A stretch of DNA of 64,000 bases. It comes from Delftia tsuruhatensis NBRC 16741. GTDB taxonomy: Bacteria > Pseudomonadota > Gammaproteobacteria > Burkholderiales > Burkholderiaceae_C. Below, one piece after another: positions 25,941 through 34,606 of this stretch. Under the pieces are notes generated by a model. That model was not told the origin of the DNA. It saw only the letters and a list, made by a program, of their open reading frames with translations, and did not search any database. The stretch is taken from positions 215,989 through 279,988 of the forward strand of contig NZ_BCTO01000019.1 in assembly GCF_001571325.1 (NCBI RefSeq), read 5' to 3'. Made by a program: the position numbers and the translations under genes. How positions within the stretch are numbered: position 1 is the first letter of the stretch; every line of letters begins with the position of its first letter.

Positions 25941-26756
25941 ATGACGCAGCGCCTGAGTGCTGATGCGGTGACGCTGCGCTACGGCGAGCGCACGATTTCG
26001 CAGGGCCTGTCCCTTGCCATTCCCGATGGCTCCTTCACCGTCATCGTGGGGCCGAATGCCTGCGGCAAGTCCACCCTGCTGCGCGCGCTGTCGCGGCTGC
26101 TAGTGCCGGTGGCCGGGCAGGTCATCCTCGATGGCCGGCACATCTCGCAATTTCCCGCCAAGGAGGTGGCACGGCGCCTGGGCCTGCTGCCGCAAAGCGC
26201 GGTGGCGCCCGAGGGCATCACGGTGGCGGACCTGGTGGCGCGGGGGCGCTACCCCCATCAATCCTTCCTGAGGCAGTGGACGGACGCGGATGAGCAGGCC
26301 GTGGCCGAGGCCATGCAGGCCACCGATGTGGCAGCGCTGTCCGACCGCCTGCTGGACGAGCTGTCAGGCGGCCAGCGCCAGCGGGTGTGGATTGCGATGG
26401 TGCTGGCGCAGCAGACGCCGATCCTGCTGCTGGACGAGCCCACGACGTTCCTGGACATCGCCCACCAGATCGAGCTGATGGAGCTGCTGGCGGATCTCAA
26501 CGACGCCGGCCGCACGGTGGTTGCGGTGCTGCACGACCTCAACCAGGCCTGCCGCTATGCCTCGCACCTGATCGCCATGCGCGACGGGCGCATTGCCGCG
26601 CAGGGCGCGCCCGGGGCGATCTTCACGGAGCAGTTGGTGCAGGAGGTGTTCGGCCTGCCGGCCGTGATCATTGCGGACCCCGTGTCGGGGACACCCCTGG
26701 TGGTGCCCAGGGGGCGCAGGGCCGCGAATGCCGTGGAGCGCGCCGCAGGGAACTGA
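25941..26756 (+). CDS. Iron-chelate ABC transporter ATP-binding protein (FepC-like)
   Basis: 271-residue ABC ATPase of the siderophore-importer class. Motifs are Walker A GPNACGKST near residue 33, signature LSGGQRQR, Walker B ILLLDEPTTFLD and the FepC-type HQIELMELL and LHDLNQACRYA segments. It is transcribed opposite to the binding protein and permeases that it must energise, from a shared control region at about 25822-25940. It is convergent with the IclR gene, 30 bp apart. Confidence 0.93.
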   Translation: MTQRLSADAVTLRYGERTISQGLSLAIPDGSFTVIVGPNACGKSTLLRALSRLLVPVAGQVILDGRHISQFPAKEVARRLGLLPQSAVAPEGITVADLVARGRYPHQSFLRQWTDADEQAVAEAMQATDVAALSDRLLDELSGGQRQRVWIAMVLAQQTPILLLDEPTTFLDIAHQIELMELLADLNDAGRTVVAVLHDLNQACRYASHLIAMRDGRIAAQGAPGAIFTEQLVQEVFGLPAVIIADPVSGTPLVVPRGRRAANAVERAAGN

Positions 26757-26786
26757 GGCGCCCGGCCATTCTTCCCGGCGCGGCTT

Positions 26787-27689
26787 TCAAGGCGAATCTG
26801 CGCTGAAGGCCCGCCCGCCCGTGGACTGGTTGATCAGGCTGGCCTCGCGGAACAGCGCGACCCGGTCTTCCGGTGACTTGAGCTGGCCCAGGTCCGAGAC
26901 GGTGGTGACCGCGCAGACGATTTCATGCTGCGCATCGAACACCGGCGCCGCCTGGCCCGTGACGTTGGACAGCAGGTGGCTGGTCATCTCGGACCAGCAG
27001 CGCTCGCGCACTTCGTCGAGCACGGCCTTGGCCGGCGGCTTGCCACGGAAATCGGCGGGCTGCTGGCGCCGTGCGGCGTCGATGGTGGCCTTGGGCAGGA
27101 AGGCCTGGAACACCAGGCCGCAGGCGGTGTTGTCTATGGGCAGGATGTCGCCCAGCGCCAGCGGGTTGATCGAGAAGTAGGCGCTGCGGTACCAGCGCAC
27201 CAGGGTCGGCCCGCGGTCGGTCCAGATGGCCACGCCGCCGCTGAGCGCATGGCTGTGCGTCAGCGCCTTCATGCGCTGCGCCGCAATCTCCACCGCATCC
27301 ACACGCTTGAGCGCGCCAATGCCGATGCTCAGCGCCGCGCTGCCCAGGTCATACAGGCCGCTGGCCGGGTCCTGCTTGGCCAGGCCTTCCTTGACGAGGC
27401 TTTGCAGGTAGCGGTGGGCCGTGGAGCCCCCCGTTCCCGTTCGCCGGGCCACCTCGCCCAGCGCCAGCTCGCTTTCGGCATTGGCCAGGACCATGAGAAA
27501 CCGGGTGGCGATGGAGACGGACTGGATGGTGCCGGAGCGCTTCTCGCCGGCTGTCGTCTGAGGTGTTGTTGTTTTCAAGGGCTGGGCTTTCTTGCCTGTA
27601 CCAGGCGCATCGCAGGTGGGGGCGCAGGCGCCGCCGGTGTCGATGATACCGGCTCTGCCGAAGGCTCTGCACAGGTGCGCGCACACCAT
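26787..27689 (-). CDS. IclR-family transcriptional regulator
   Basis: 300-residue frame. The winged HTH spans about residues 53-115 (GTIQSVSIATRFLMVLA...LALGEVARRTG...TAHRYLQSLVKEGL) and the effector-binding domain follows (IAIWTDRGPTLVRW-like, NTACGLVFQAFLP). The first 50 residues are not typical of the family, so the true start may be a TTG at 27578; no ribosome-binding site decides. It lies in the middle of the uptake cluster, convergent with the ATPase and divergent from the receptor. Two related palindromic sites flank the cluster, and this is the obvious candidate to bind them. An IclR regulator for chelate uptake suggests control by a carbon ligand rather than by iron alone. Confidence 0.88.
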   Translation of the reverse strand: MVCAHLCRAFGRAGIIDTGGACAPTCDAPGTGKKAQPLKTTTPQTTAGEKRSGTIQSVSIATRFLMVLANAESELALGEVARRTGTGGSTAHRYLQSLVKEGLAKQDPASGLYDLGSAALSIGIGALKRVDAVEIAAQRMKALTHSHALSGGVAIWTDRGPTLVRWYRSAYFSINPLALGDILPIDNTACGLVFQAFLPKATIDAARRQQPADFRGKPPAKAVLDEVRERCWSEMTSHLLSNVTGQAAPVFDAQHEIVCAVTTVSDLGQLKSPEDRVALFREASLINQSTGGRAFSADSP

Positions 27690-27707
27690 TTCGCCGCTGT
27701 TTTTTTC

Positions 27708-27736
27708 TTCCGCATGTGGGAATGCATTCCCTACTG
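27708..27736. promoter_or_regulatory. Candidate IclR-type operator, site 2
   Basis: Between the divergent IclR and TonB-receptor genes. It contains a perfect 14-bp palindrome, GGGAATGCATTCCC (27718-27731), and over 29 bp matches site 1 (25871-25899) at 20 positions without gaps. A further TGTGGAAT half-site lies at 27735-27742. The position suits autoregulation of IclR and control of the receptor. Confidence 0.65.
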
Positions 27737-27801
27737 TGGAATTTCAATGCATGATGGCGACCTTTGAAAAATACGAATCATTCTCATCAAAGGAAGATGC
27801 T

Positions 27802-29886
27802 GTGAAGCTGTGTTTCCATCGCAGGCTCCCGTCCCGGGCGGGCGCCATCGCACTCTCTACCCTGATGGCGCCGGCCGGCGCCTTCGCTCAGGGCACATCG
27901 GGTTCCGGGGGGGAATCCAACGCGCTTGAAGCGGTCGTGGTCAGCGGAGAAAAGGTCAGGCGCGAACTCAAGGACACGGCCTCCTCCGTGTCGGTCAAGG
28001 CCGGCAAGGACCTGGCCCGGCAGGAGTCCGGCAATGCCTCGGTCCACGAGGTGCTGCACGACGTGCCCAACGTGGTCTACACCGACACGGTGGGCGCGCC
28101 CATCATCCGCGGGCAGGACACGCAGGGCCCCAACAACGGCCAGAACGTCTTCTGGGGCGGCACGGTGCCGCGCGCCACCATCAACCTGGACGGGCACTAC
28201 CTCAACTACAACGAGATGTTCTTCGGCGCGACCTCGGTCTGGGATGTGGAGAGCATCGAGGTGTTCCGCGGCCCGCAGACCACCTCGCAGGGTGCCAATG
28301 CCATTGCGGGCGCCATCGTCGTGAACACCAAGGACCCCAGCTTCAAGCGCGAAGGGGCCTACCAGCTGGAGGCGGGCGACTACCACTCGCGGCGAGCGTC
28401 CATCGCCGTCTCCGGCCCCGTGGGCGAGGAGCTGGCCGCGCGACTGGCCGTGGACTACTCTGGGCGCGATACCTTCATCGACTACACCAATCCGCAGTTC
28501 CAGCGGGGCCAGGCCGATCAGGATTTCCGCGCGCTGAACGCACGCATGAAGTTCCTGTGGCTGCCCAGCAGCGTTCCGGGCCTGGAGGCCAAGTTCACCT
28601 ATTCCCACAACGACAGCAACCGCCCCAGCCAGGAGGCAGCGTCCGCTCCGTTCAACGCGCTGGAGCACTGGACGACGACCATGCCCAGCTGGAAGCAGAA
28701 GACCGACACCGGCATCCTCGACCTCAGCTACGAGCTGGGCAACGGCGTGCGGCTGGTCAACCAGTCCCAGTATTCGCGCTCGTCCGTGCAGCGCTACACG
28801 GGCATCCCCGGCGAGGGCGATGCCGATATCCGCCAGAACAATGTCTCCAATGAGTTCCGCGCCCTGGTGGGCAGCGACAAGGACCGCCTGAGCGGCTTCG
28901 GCGGCGTCTACTACGCGCGCACCGGCACGGACGAAAGCCTGCTGCTGCGCGGCCTGTCCGCCTTCGACGACACGAAGAAGAACCTGGGCGTCTTCGGCGA
29001 GCTGAACTGGCGCCTGGCCGACCGCTGGACCCTGACCAGCGGCCTGCGCTACCAACAGGACGAGGTGGTGCGCACCGGCACTTCGGTGCTGGCACCCACC
29101 GCCCTCGACTACACGAAAACCTTCTCGGCCCTGCTGCCCAAGCTGTCCCTGGCCTATGCCGCCACACCGCGCTGGACCGTGGGCGCGCTGGTCAGCCGGG
29201 GCTACAACCCGGGCGGTGTGTCGCTGAACCTCACCAGCCGGCAGTGGGCGTATTTCAAGAAGGAGTCGATCTGGAACTACGAGCTGTTCAGCCGCGCCAG
29301 CCTGCTCGATGACCGGCTGATGCTCAACACCAACCTGTTCTACATGGACATGCGGGATGCGCAGTACAACATCCCCGTGGTCATCTCCCCGGGCGTGGCC
29401 CAGTCCTACACCATCAACGCGGAGAAGGCCCATGCCTACGGCTTCGAGCTGGGCGCCGACTACCGCGCGCTGGACAACCTGCGGATCAAGGCCGGCGTGG
29501 GCGTGCTGCGCACCCGCATCGAGGAAATGGGCAGCAACCCCGGCTACGAGCACAACCGCTTCGCCCGCTCGCCCGGCTACAACCTGAGCCTGGGCGTGAG
29601 CTGGGACGCCAGCCCCCGGTTCAATGTCTCCGGCCAGGTGCGCCACCTGGACGGCTACTACTCCGATACCGCCAACACGCGCGCCTATGCGGTCGGCTCC
29701 AACACCATCGCCGACCTGCGCATGACCTATGCCTACAGCGCGCGCGTGCAGCTGTACGGCTATATCAAGAACGTGTTCGACAGGCGCGCACCGACGTACC
29801 TGCAGCAAAACCGCGGCATCGGCGGCATCGAGGCCAGCATGACCGCGCCGCGCATGATCGGCGTGGGCGTGCGCGGAACGTTCTGA
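27802..29886 (+). CDS. TonB-dependent outer-membrane receptor for a metal chelate
   Basis: 694-residue receptor. The signal peptide (MKLCFHRRLPSRAG...GAFAQ) is followed by a plug domain (LEAVVVSGEK, a candidate TonB box, then VIRGQDTQGPNNGQNVFWGG and VESIEVFRGPQTTSQG) and a 22-strand barrel ending with aromatic Phe (GVRGTF). The chosen start is GTG at 27802 with AAAGGAAGA before it; ATGs at 27751/27754 lack such a site. It is paired with the FepBDGC-like importer and the downstream monooxygenase (1 bp apart), so it should import the same ligand. The ligand cannot be read from sequence. Confidence 0.9.
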   Translation: MKLCFHRRLPSRAGAIALSTLMAPAGAFAQGTSGSGGESNALEAVVVSGEKVRRELKDTASSVSVKAGKDLARQESGNASVHEVLHDVPNVVYTDTVGAPIIRGQDTQGPNNGQNVFWGGTVPRATINLDGHYLNYNEMFFGATSVWDVESIEVFRGPQTTSQGANAIAGAIVVNTKDPSFKREGAYQLEAGDYHSRRASIAVSGPVGEELAARLAVDYSGRDTFIDYTNPQFQRGQADQDFRALNARMKFLWLPSSVPGLEAKFTYSHNDSNRPSQEAASAPFNALEHWTTTMPSWKQKTDTGILDLSYELGNGVRLVNQSQYSRSSVQRYTGIPGEGDADIRQNNVSNEFRALVGSDKDRLSGFGGVYYARTGTDESLLLRGLSAFDDTKKNLGVFGELNWRLADRWTLTSGLRYQQDEVVRTGTSVLAPTALDYTKTFSALLPKLSLAYAATPRWTVGALVSRGYNPGGVSLNLTSRQWAYFKKESIWNYELFSRASLLDDRLMLNTNLFYMDMRDAQYNIPVVISPGVAQSYTINAEKAHAYGFELGADYRALDNLRIKAGVGVLRTRIEEMGSNPGYEHNRFARSPGYNLSLGVSWDASPRFNVSGQVRHLDGYYSDTANTRAYAVGSNTIADLRMTYAYSARVQLYGYIKNVFDRRAPTYLQQNRGIGGIEASMTAPRMIGVGVRGTF

Positions 29887-29887
29887 G

Positions 29888-31216
29888 ATGGGAATGACAG
29901 CAGACATGACACCCCGCAAACCCCTGCACATCGGCCTTTCGCTGGCCCCCACCTGGCTGAGCGGCGACGCCTGGCGGCGGCCCGGCAGCCATATCGAAGG
30001 GCTGTACTCCAGCGACTTCGCCCTGGACCTGGCCCGGCGCGCCGAGGCCGCGCACCTGGACTTCGTCTTCCGCCCGGACGTGAGCTTTCTGCCCATGGAG
30101 GCGCTGGAGACGGGCGCGGGCTTCGCCAGCCTGGACCCCACGGTGCTGATGGCCGCGCTGGCGCGCGAGACCTCGCGCATCGGCCTGGTGTCCACGGTAT
30201 CGACCACGTTTTTCCCGCCCTATGCGGTGGCGCGCCAGCTGCAGTCGCTGCACTGGATCAGCAACGGCCGCGCCGGATGGAACATCGTCACGGCCCTGCA
30301 GGGCCACGAGAACTTCGGGCTGCAGGCCATGCCCGATGCCGATGAACGCTATGCGCGGGCCGCAGAGTTCACCGACGTGGTGCGCCGGCTGTGGGCCAGC
30401 TTCCCCAACGAGGCCTTGAAGATCGACCGGCACAGCGGCCGCTACGCCGACGCCTCGCTGGTCCACCCCATAGACCACGAGGGACCGCACCTGAAGGTGC
30501 GCGGCCCGCTGAACCTGCCGGAGTTCGGCGGCCCGCGCATTCCGCTGGTGCAGGCGGGAGCATCCAGCACCGGGCGCGACTTTGCAGCATCGGTGGCAGA
30601 CATCGTCTTCGCGCCCACGCCGGACCTGGACGCGGCGCTGGAGCTGCGCCGGGACCTGTCTCGGCGCGCACAGCGCCATGGCCGCCAGGCGCGGGATGTG
30701 CGCCTGCTGCCCGGCCTGAGCCTGTACCTGGCCGACACCCGCGAGCAGGCCCGGGAGATGTTCCAGCAGACGCACGGCCGGGTGGACAGGGGCCGCAAGC
30801 TGGCATCGATCAAGGCCATGGTCGGCCTGGACCTGACGGACTGGCCCGCAGACCGGCCGATCACCGCAGCCGACCTTCCGCCGCCCGTGGCAACCCCGTC
30901 CAGCCGCACGCATGCGGGCCTGCTCAGGCGCCTGATGGAACGCGAGTCATTGCGCATCGACGAGCTGCTGCAGCGGCCGGAAATCCTCTCCGCCGCGCAC
31001 TGGCAGGTGGTCGGCACGGTGGACGATGCCGTGGCGCAGATCACCGAGTGGAGCGCCGCCGGCGCCATCGACGGCTTTCTGGCCGCGCCCGGCGGCTCCG
31101 TCGAGTCCCTGCATTGCGTGCTGGAGCAGCTGGTGCCGCGCCTGGTGGAGGCCGGCCTGTTCCGCTCCCGCTACACGGGCACCACGTTCATGGAGCACCT
31201 CGACGAGTCGAGGTAG
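29888..31216 (+). CDS. LLM-class flavin-dependent monooxygenase, NtaA/SnaA/DszA-like
   Basis: 442-residue FMNH2-dependent monooxygenase of the bacterial-luciferase-like family. Its NtaA/SnaA/DszA group oxidises nitrilotriacetate, EDTA, pristinamycin or dibenzothiophene sulfone with reduced flavin from a separate reductase. Motifs are LAPTWLSGDAWR near the N-terminus, STTFFPPYAVARQLQSLHW and GRAGWNIVT. The start may be 29888, 29894 or 29906. The gene starts 1 bp after the receptor stop, so it is part of the uptake operon and may degrade the imported chelator or its organic part. No flavin reductase gene is in the window. Confidence 0.88.
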   Translation: MGMTADMTPRKPLHIGLSLAPTWLSGDAWRRPGSHIEGLYSSDFALDLARRAEAAHLDFVFRPDVSFLPMEALETGAGFASLDPTVLMAALARETSRIGLVSTVSTTFFPPYAVARQLQSLHWISNGRAGWNIVTALQGHENFGLQAMPDADERYARAAEFTDVVRRLWASFPNEALKIDRHSGRYADASLVHPIDHEGPHLKVRGPLNLPEFGGPRIPLVQAGASSTGRDFAASVADIVFAPTPDLDAALELRRDLSRRAQRHGRQARDVRLLPGLSLYLADTREQAREMFQQTHGRVDRGRKLASIKAMVGLDLTDWPADRPITAADLPPPVATPSSRTHAGLLRRLMERESLRIDELLQRPEILSAAHWQVVGTVDDAVAQITEWSAAGAIDGFLAAPGGSVESLHCVLEQLVPRLVEAGLFRSRYTGTTFMEHLDESR

Positions 31217-31243
31217 GGGCTGCGCCCTGCCCTCACCGAGCCT

Positions 31244-31939
31244 TCACTGCGCCCGCGTGTCGGACCCGCCATCGGGCTCGAACGCAAAGCCCACGCCGTA
31301 CACGGAGCGAATCCACTCATGGCGGTCGTCCGCCGCCTTGAGTTTCTTACGCAGGTTCTTGATGTGGCTGTCGATGGCGCGTTCGTTCACGTCCAGCGTG
31401 TCGGCGCAGGCCAGCTCCAGCAGCTGCGCGCGGGAGTACAGGCGGCCGGGCTGGCGCATCAGGGCCTGCAGCAAGGTCAGCTCCCGCTTGGTCAGTGGCA
31501 GCACGCTGCCGTTGAGCATGGCGCGGCCCTGCTCGGGCAGCAGCGTCAGGCGTTGCTGCGCGGGGCCGGGGCCAGCACTGCGGCGCAGCACGGCCTTGAC
31601 GCGGGCCACGACTTCGCGCGGGGCGAAGGGTTTGCAGATGTAGTCGTCCGCACCCAGCTCCAGGCCCAGCAGGCGGTCCATTTCCTCGACGCGCGCGGTG
31701 AGCAGGATGACGGGGCTGGCGCTGTGGGGGCGGAACTGGCGCAGGATGTCCAGGCCGTCCAGCCCCGGCAGCATGATGTCCAGCACGGTGAGGTCGGGCG
31801 GGGAGCGCAGCATGCGGTCCAGCGCCTCGCGCCCGTGGCGGATGTGCTCGACTTCGTAGCCTGCATGGCGCAGGTAGTCGATGACGATGGCGGCCATGTC
31901 GGTCTCGTCTTCGACCAGGAGGATGCGGGCAGGCTTCAT
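31244..31939 (-). CDS. OmpR-family response regulator (BaeR-like)
   Basis: 231-residue response regulator. The receiver domain has the acidic pair ED near residue 10, phospho-acceptor Asp54 (VLDIMLPG), the T in LLTAR and the Lys in CKPF. A winged-helix DNA-binding domain of the OmpR type follows (LTKRELTLLQALM...VDERAIDSHIKNLRKKL-like, YGVGFAF). The start at 31939 overlaps the stop of the kinase gene (ATGA). It probably controls envelope-stress or export genes as BaeR does, but the target is unknown. Confidence 0.92.
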   Translation of the reverse strand: MKPARILLVEDETDMAAIVIDYLRHAGYEVEHIRHGREALDRMLRSPPDLTVLDIMLPGLDGLDILRQFRPHSASPVILLTARVEEMDRLLGLELGADDYICKPFAPREVVARVKAVLRRSAGPGPAQQRLTLLPEQGRAMLNGSVLPLTKRELTLLQALMRQPGRLYSRAQLLELACADTLDVNERAIDSHIKNLRKKLKAADDRHEWIRSVYGVGFAFEPDGGSDTRAQ

Positions 31940-33579
31940 GGCGCGGGATTTTCCAGCAAGGGCAGCCACAGCGTGATGCGCAGGCCGCCCAGCGGCGAGG
32001 CGGCCGCCTCAATGCTGCCGCCATGGGCCTGCACGATGGTGCGGCAGATGGCCAGCCCCAGGCCGGAGCCGCCCAGGCCGTCGCCGTCGCGCACGCGGGA
32101 GGCGTCCACGCGATAGAGGCGGTCGAACAGGCGCGGCAGGTGCTGGCTGGCCACGCCGGGAGCCGTGTCGTCCCAGCGCAGCTGCAGCATGCTGCGGTCC
32201 TGCATCTGGACGATTTCGGCAGACACCTGCAGCCGCCCGCCCGCAGCCGTGTAGCGAAGGCTGTTTTCCAGCAGGTTGGCAAACACCTGGTGCAGCCGGT
32301 GCGGATCGCCCTGCACCAGCGGCGGCGGAATGCGCGCGGCCAGCTGGTCCACGGTGGAGCGGTCCAGGCCGATGCCGACCTGCTCGAAGCCGGGCCGCGC
32401 GCCGTCCAGCGCCTCGCCCAGCAGGGTCAGCACATGCACGGGCACATGGCCCGAGCCGTGCAGGGCCTGCGGGTCGTCCAGGCTCACGCGCAGGTCGCTG
32501 ACCAGCCGTATCAGCCGCATGATCTGCCGGTGCAGGCGCAGCGCCATGCGGTCGTCCATGGGCAGCACGCCGTCCTGCACGGCCTCGACCTCGGCGCGCA
32601 TGGTGGACAGGGGCGTGCGCAGCTCATGCGCCACGTCGGCCAGCCAGCGCTGGCGCGAGGCTTCCATGGTGGCCAGCTGCACGGCCATGTCGTTGAAGGT
32701 TTCCGCAAGGCGGGCCAGTTCCGCATCGCCCCTGATGGCCACGCGCGTGTCCAGCCGCCCGGCCGCAATGCCGCGCAGGCCGTCGACGAAGGCGGTCAGC
32801 GGCTCCAGCCAGCGCCGCGTGAGCCAGGCCGACAGCAGCAGCGCCAGCAGCAGGCCGGCCAGCCCGGTCCAGGCCACAAAACCCATCTGCTGCGCGAGGA
32901 AGGCACGGTCCAGGTCGCGCTGCATGCCCTGCCCGGTCTGCACGGGGGACAGCACGATCTCGCCAATGGCCTGCCCGTTGGCGGCGCGCAGAACGCGGTG
33001 CGCCGCACCGGGCTGCGGCGCCATGCCGGAGATGAGCTGGCCCTGGGCATCCAGCAGGCCCACGCGCGCCCACGGGCCGCCGAAGGGGCGGTCCGGCGGC
33101 GGGCCGGGGCGGTCTGTACGGTCTGTACGGTCGGAGCGATCTGATCGATCTGAGCGATCGGCACGCTCTCCGCCTTCCAGCCCAGGCGGCGGCGGAAACT
33201 CCGGGCCCGGCCCCGGGCCGTGGCTTCCCTCAAAACCAGGCCTCGGCTCCGGCATGGGCATGGGCATGGGGGGCCGTGGCCCGGGCTCGCCCGCAGGAAA
33301 GCCCCGGCCCATGCCTGCGCCCGGGCGCACCATGTCGCGCCAGAAACCGGGGTTGGCGCGCGCCGCATCCCAGCCGCCGTTTTGCTCATGGTGCTGCACC
33401 AGCCGCTCGGCCAGCCCGTCCATGCCGGTCAGCTCCACCTCGGCCATGTAGGGCCCCAAGCCCCTCTGCAGCCCCAGGCGCGAGAAGCCGAGAAACACCA
33501 GCAGCAGGGCCACCAGCAGCACGGCAAGGGCGAAGAAGGCCTTGTGCTGCAGCTTCAGGCGCGGGAGGCGGAGGCTCAT
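31936..33579 (-). CDS. Sensor histidine kinase (BaeS-like) with low-complexity periplasmic domain
   Basis: 547-residue membrane kinase. TM1 is at about 14-33; the periplasmic region is long and rich in Pro, Gly and Met (PMPMPMPEPRPG) with a tandem Asp-Arg-Ser/Thr tract (RADRSDRSDRSDRTDRT). TM2 is near 233-252, followed by HAMP, the H-box VAHELRTPLS, N-box LLENSLRYT and the G-boxes ending GSGLGLAIC. The D-box is degenerate (WDDTAPGV instead of DNGPG). The Met/Pro-rich sensor segment could be a metal or oxidant sensor, which is speculation. It is co-transcribed with the regulator and starts just after the intradiol-dioxygenase-like gene. Confidence 0.9.
   Translation of the reverse strand: MSLRLPRLKLQHKAFFALAVLLVALLLVFLGFSRLGLQRGLGPYMAEVELTGMDGLAERLVQHHEQNGGWDAARANPGFWRDMVRPGAGMGRGFPAGEPGPRPPMPMPMPEPRPGFEGSHGPGPGPEFPPPPGLEGGERADRSDRSDRSDRTDRTDRPGPPPDRPFGGPWARVGLLDAQGQLISGMAPQPGAAHRVLRAANGQAIGEIVLSPVQTGQGMQRDLDRAFLAQQMGFVAWTGLAGLLLALLLSAWLTRRWLEPLTAFVDGLRGIAAGRLDTRVAIRGDAELARLAETFNDMAVQLATMEASRQRWLADVAHELRTPLSTMRAEVEAVQDGVLPMDDRMALRLHRQIMRLIRLVSDLRVSLDDPQALHGSGHVPVHVLTLLGEALDGARPGFEQVGIGLDRSTVDQLAARIPPPLVQGDPHRLHQVFANLLENSLRYTAAGGRLQVSAEIVQMQDRSMLQLRWDDTAPGVASQHLPRLFDRLYRVDASRVRDGDGLGGSGLGLAICRTIVQAHGGSIEAAASPLGGLRITLWLPLLENPAP
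33111..33162. repeat. Short tandem repeats inside the kinase gene
   Basis: Imperfect 9-bp units (GGTCTGTAC and variants, then GATCTGATC/GATCTGAGC) encode the Asp-Arg-Ser/Thr tract of the kinase periplasmic domain. In-frame 9-bp units can vary in number without shifting the frame, so length variation between strains is expected. Confidence 0.7.
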
Positions 33580-33591
33580 TCAGTTGCTGCG

Positions 33592-34524
33592 TCAGACGGC
33601 AATGCCGATGGATATCGTGGCGGTGTGGCCATTGGTGGTGTCTCCGGTGAAGGTGGGCGTCTGCCAGGCGATCTGCTCGCTGGTGTTGTCGCCGAAGACA
33701 TTGTCCGATGTCACGCTGACCCGCGACAGGTTGGAGACGCTGGCGCTGTAGCCGCTGACACCGGCATAGACGGCGCTGGCCACGTCCTTGGGCATGGCCA
33801 TCTGCGAGGTCAGCAGCTTGTTGGTGTAGCTGCCGGCCGTGTTGAGGCTGCGGAACACCTCGAAGTGCATGTGCGGCCAACGCCCGTCATAGCAGCCCGG
33901 GAAGATGGTCACAAAGGTGCATTCGCCATTGCTGTCCGTCGCCTGCACGCCGCGCAGGAAGTTCTGGTTGAGCAGGTCGGTGGAGTACAGCGAATACTCG
34001 CCCTCGCGGGTGCAGTGCCACAGGTAGATGGCATAGCCTTCCAGCGGGCTGCAGTTGGTGCTGACGTTGACCAGGGTGATCTTGAGCGTCAGCGGCAGGC
34101 CCGCAGCCGTGCCGCTCATGCCGCCAAAGCTGCTGCGCAGGTCGCTGCGCACCACGCCGCTTTGCGACAGCACGTTGACCAGGCTGCCGCGCGAGCCGTT
34201 GGAGCCGTCGGCGGGGTAAGGGCCTTCGGTTTCCGTGGGATCGACCATGCAGGTGCCGGTCGTGGTTCCAGTCCCCGTGCCCGTACCTGTGCCCGTACCC
34301 GTGTCGGTGCCCGTTCCTGCCCCGGTTCCGGTGCCCGTGCCAGTTCCTGTCGAATCACTGGAATCACCACCGCCGCCACAGGCGGACAGAAGCGCCGCGG
34401 CGCCGCCAGAGGCCATCAGGCCCAGCATGCGGCGCCGGTCGAACAGGCGGCGCGCCATGACTTGCAGATCGTGCTGAAGGCCCAGGTCGTGGGCAAGATC
34501 ATGGGCATCGTGAGAATGGTTCAT
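33592..34524 (-). CDS. Intradiol ring-cleavage dioxygenase-like exported lipoprotein
   Basis: 310-residue protein of the extracellular protocatechuate-dioxygenase-like group. A Tat-like RRMLGLMASGGAAALLSACG sequence ends in a lipobox (LSAC). Then comes a 35-residue Gly-Thr linker, followed by the dioxygenase fold with TETEGPYP, IYLWHC...GEYSLYS and the HxH of RWPHMHFEVF. In true intradiol enzymes two Tyr and two His bind Fe(III); candidate ligands are present but should be checked by alignment. The Gly-Thr linker is encoded by imperfect GGCACG-type repeats (34250-34350) and is likely to vary in length. It lies 12 bp upstream of the kinase gene on the same strand. Confidence 0.85.
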   Translation of the reverse strand: MNHSHDAHDLAHDLGLQHDLQVMARRLFDRRRMLGLMASGGAAALLSACGGGGDSSDSTGTGTGTGTGAGTGTDTGTGTGTGTGTGTTTGTCMVDPTETEGPYPADGSNGSRGSLVNVLSQSGVVRSDLRSSFGGMSGTAAGLPLTLKITLVNVSTNCSPLEGYAIYLWHCTREGEYSLYSTDLLNQNFLRGVQATDSNGECTFVTIFPGCYDGRWPHMHFEVFRSLNTAGSYTNKLLTSQMAMPKDVASAVYAGVSGYSASVSNLSRVSVTSDNVFGDNTSEQIAWQTPTFTGDTTNGHTATISIGIAV

Positions 34525-34606
34525 GGGGATGGCTTTTCATGAGGGCCTGTGCGCAGGCCCGTGGGGTTGCAGACAGCCCGGCGGCGTGGCCCGCCGGGCC
34601 ACGCGA

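Noticed and set aside
27764..27785. Possible Fur box upstream of the TonB receptor (AATCATT core).
   Set aside because: About 12 of 19 positions fit the Fur consensus and one half-site is poor; insufficient for a feature.
33220..34542. 440-codon plus-strand frame over the kinase and lipoprotein genes.
   Set aside because: Antisense shadow; repeats and low complexity only.
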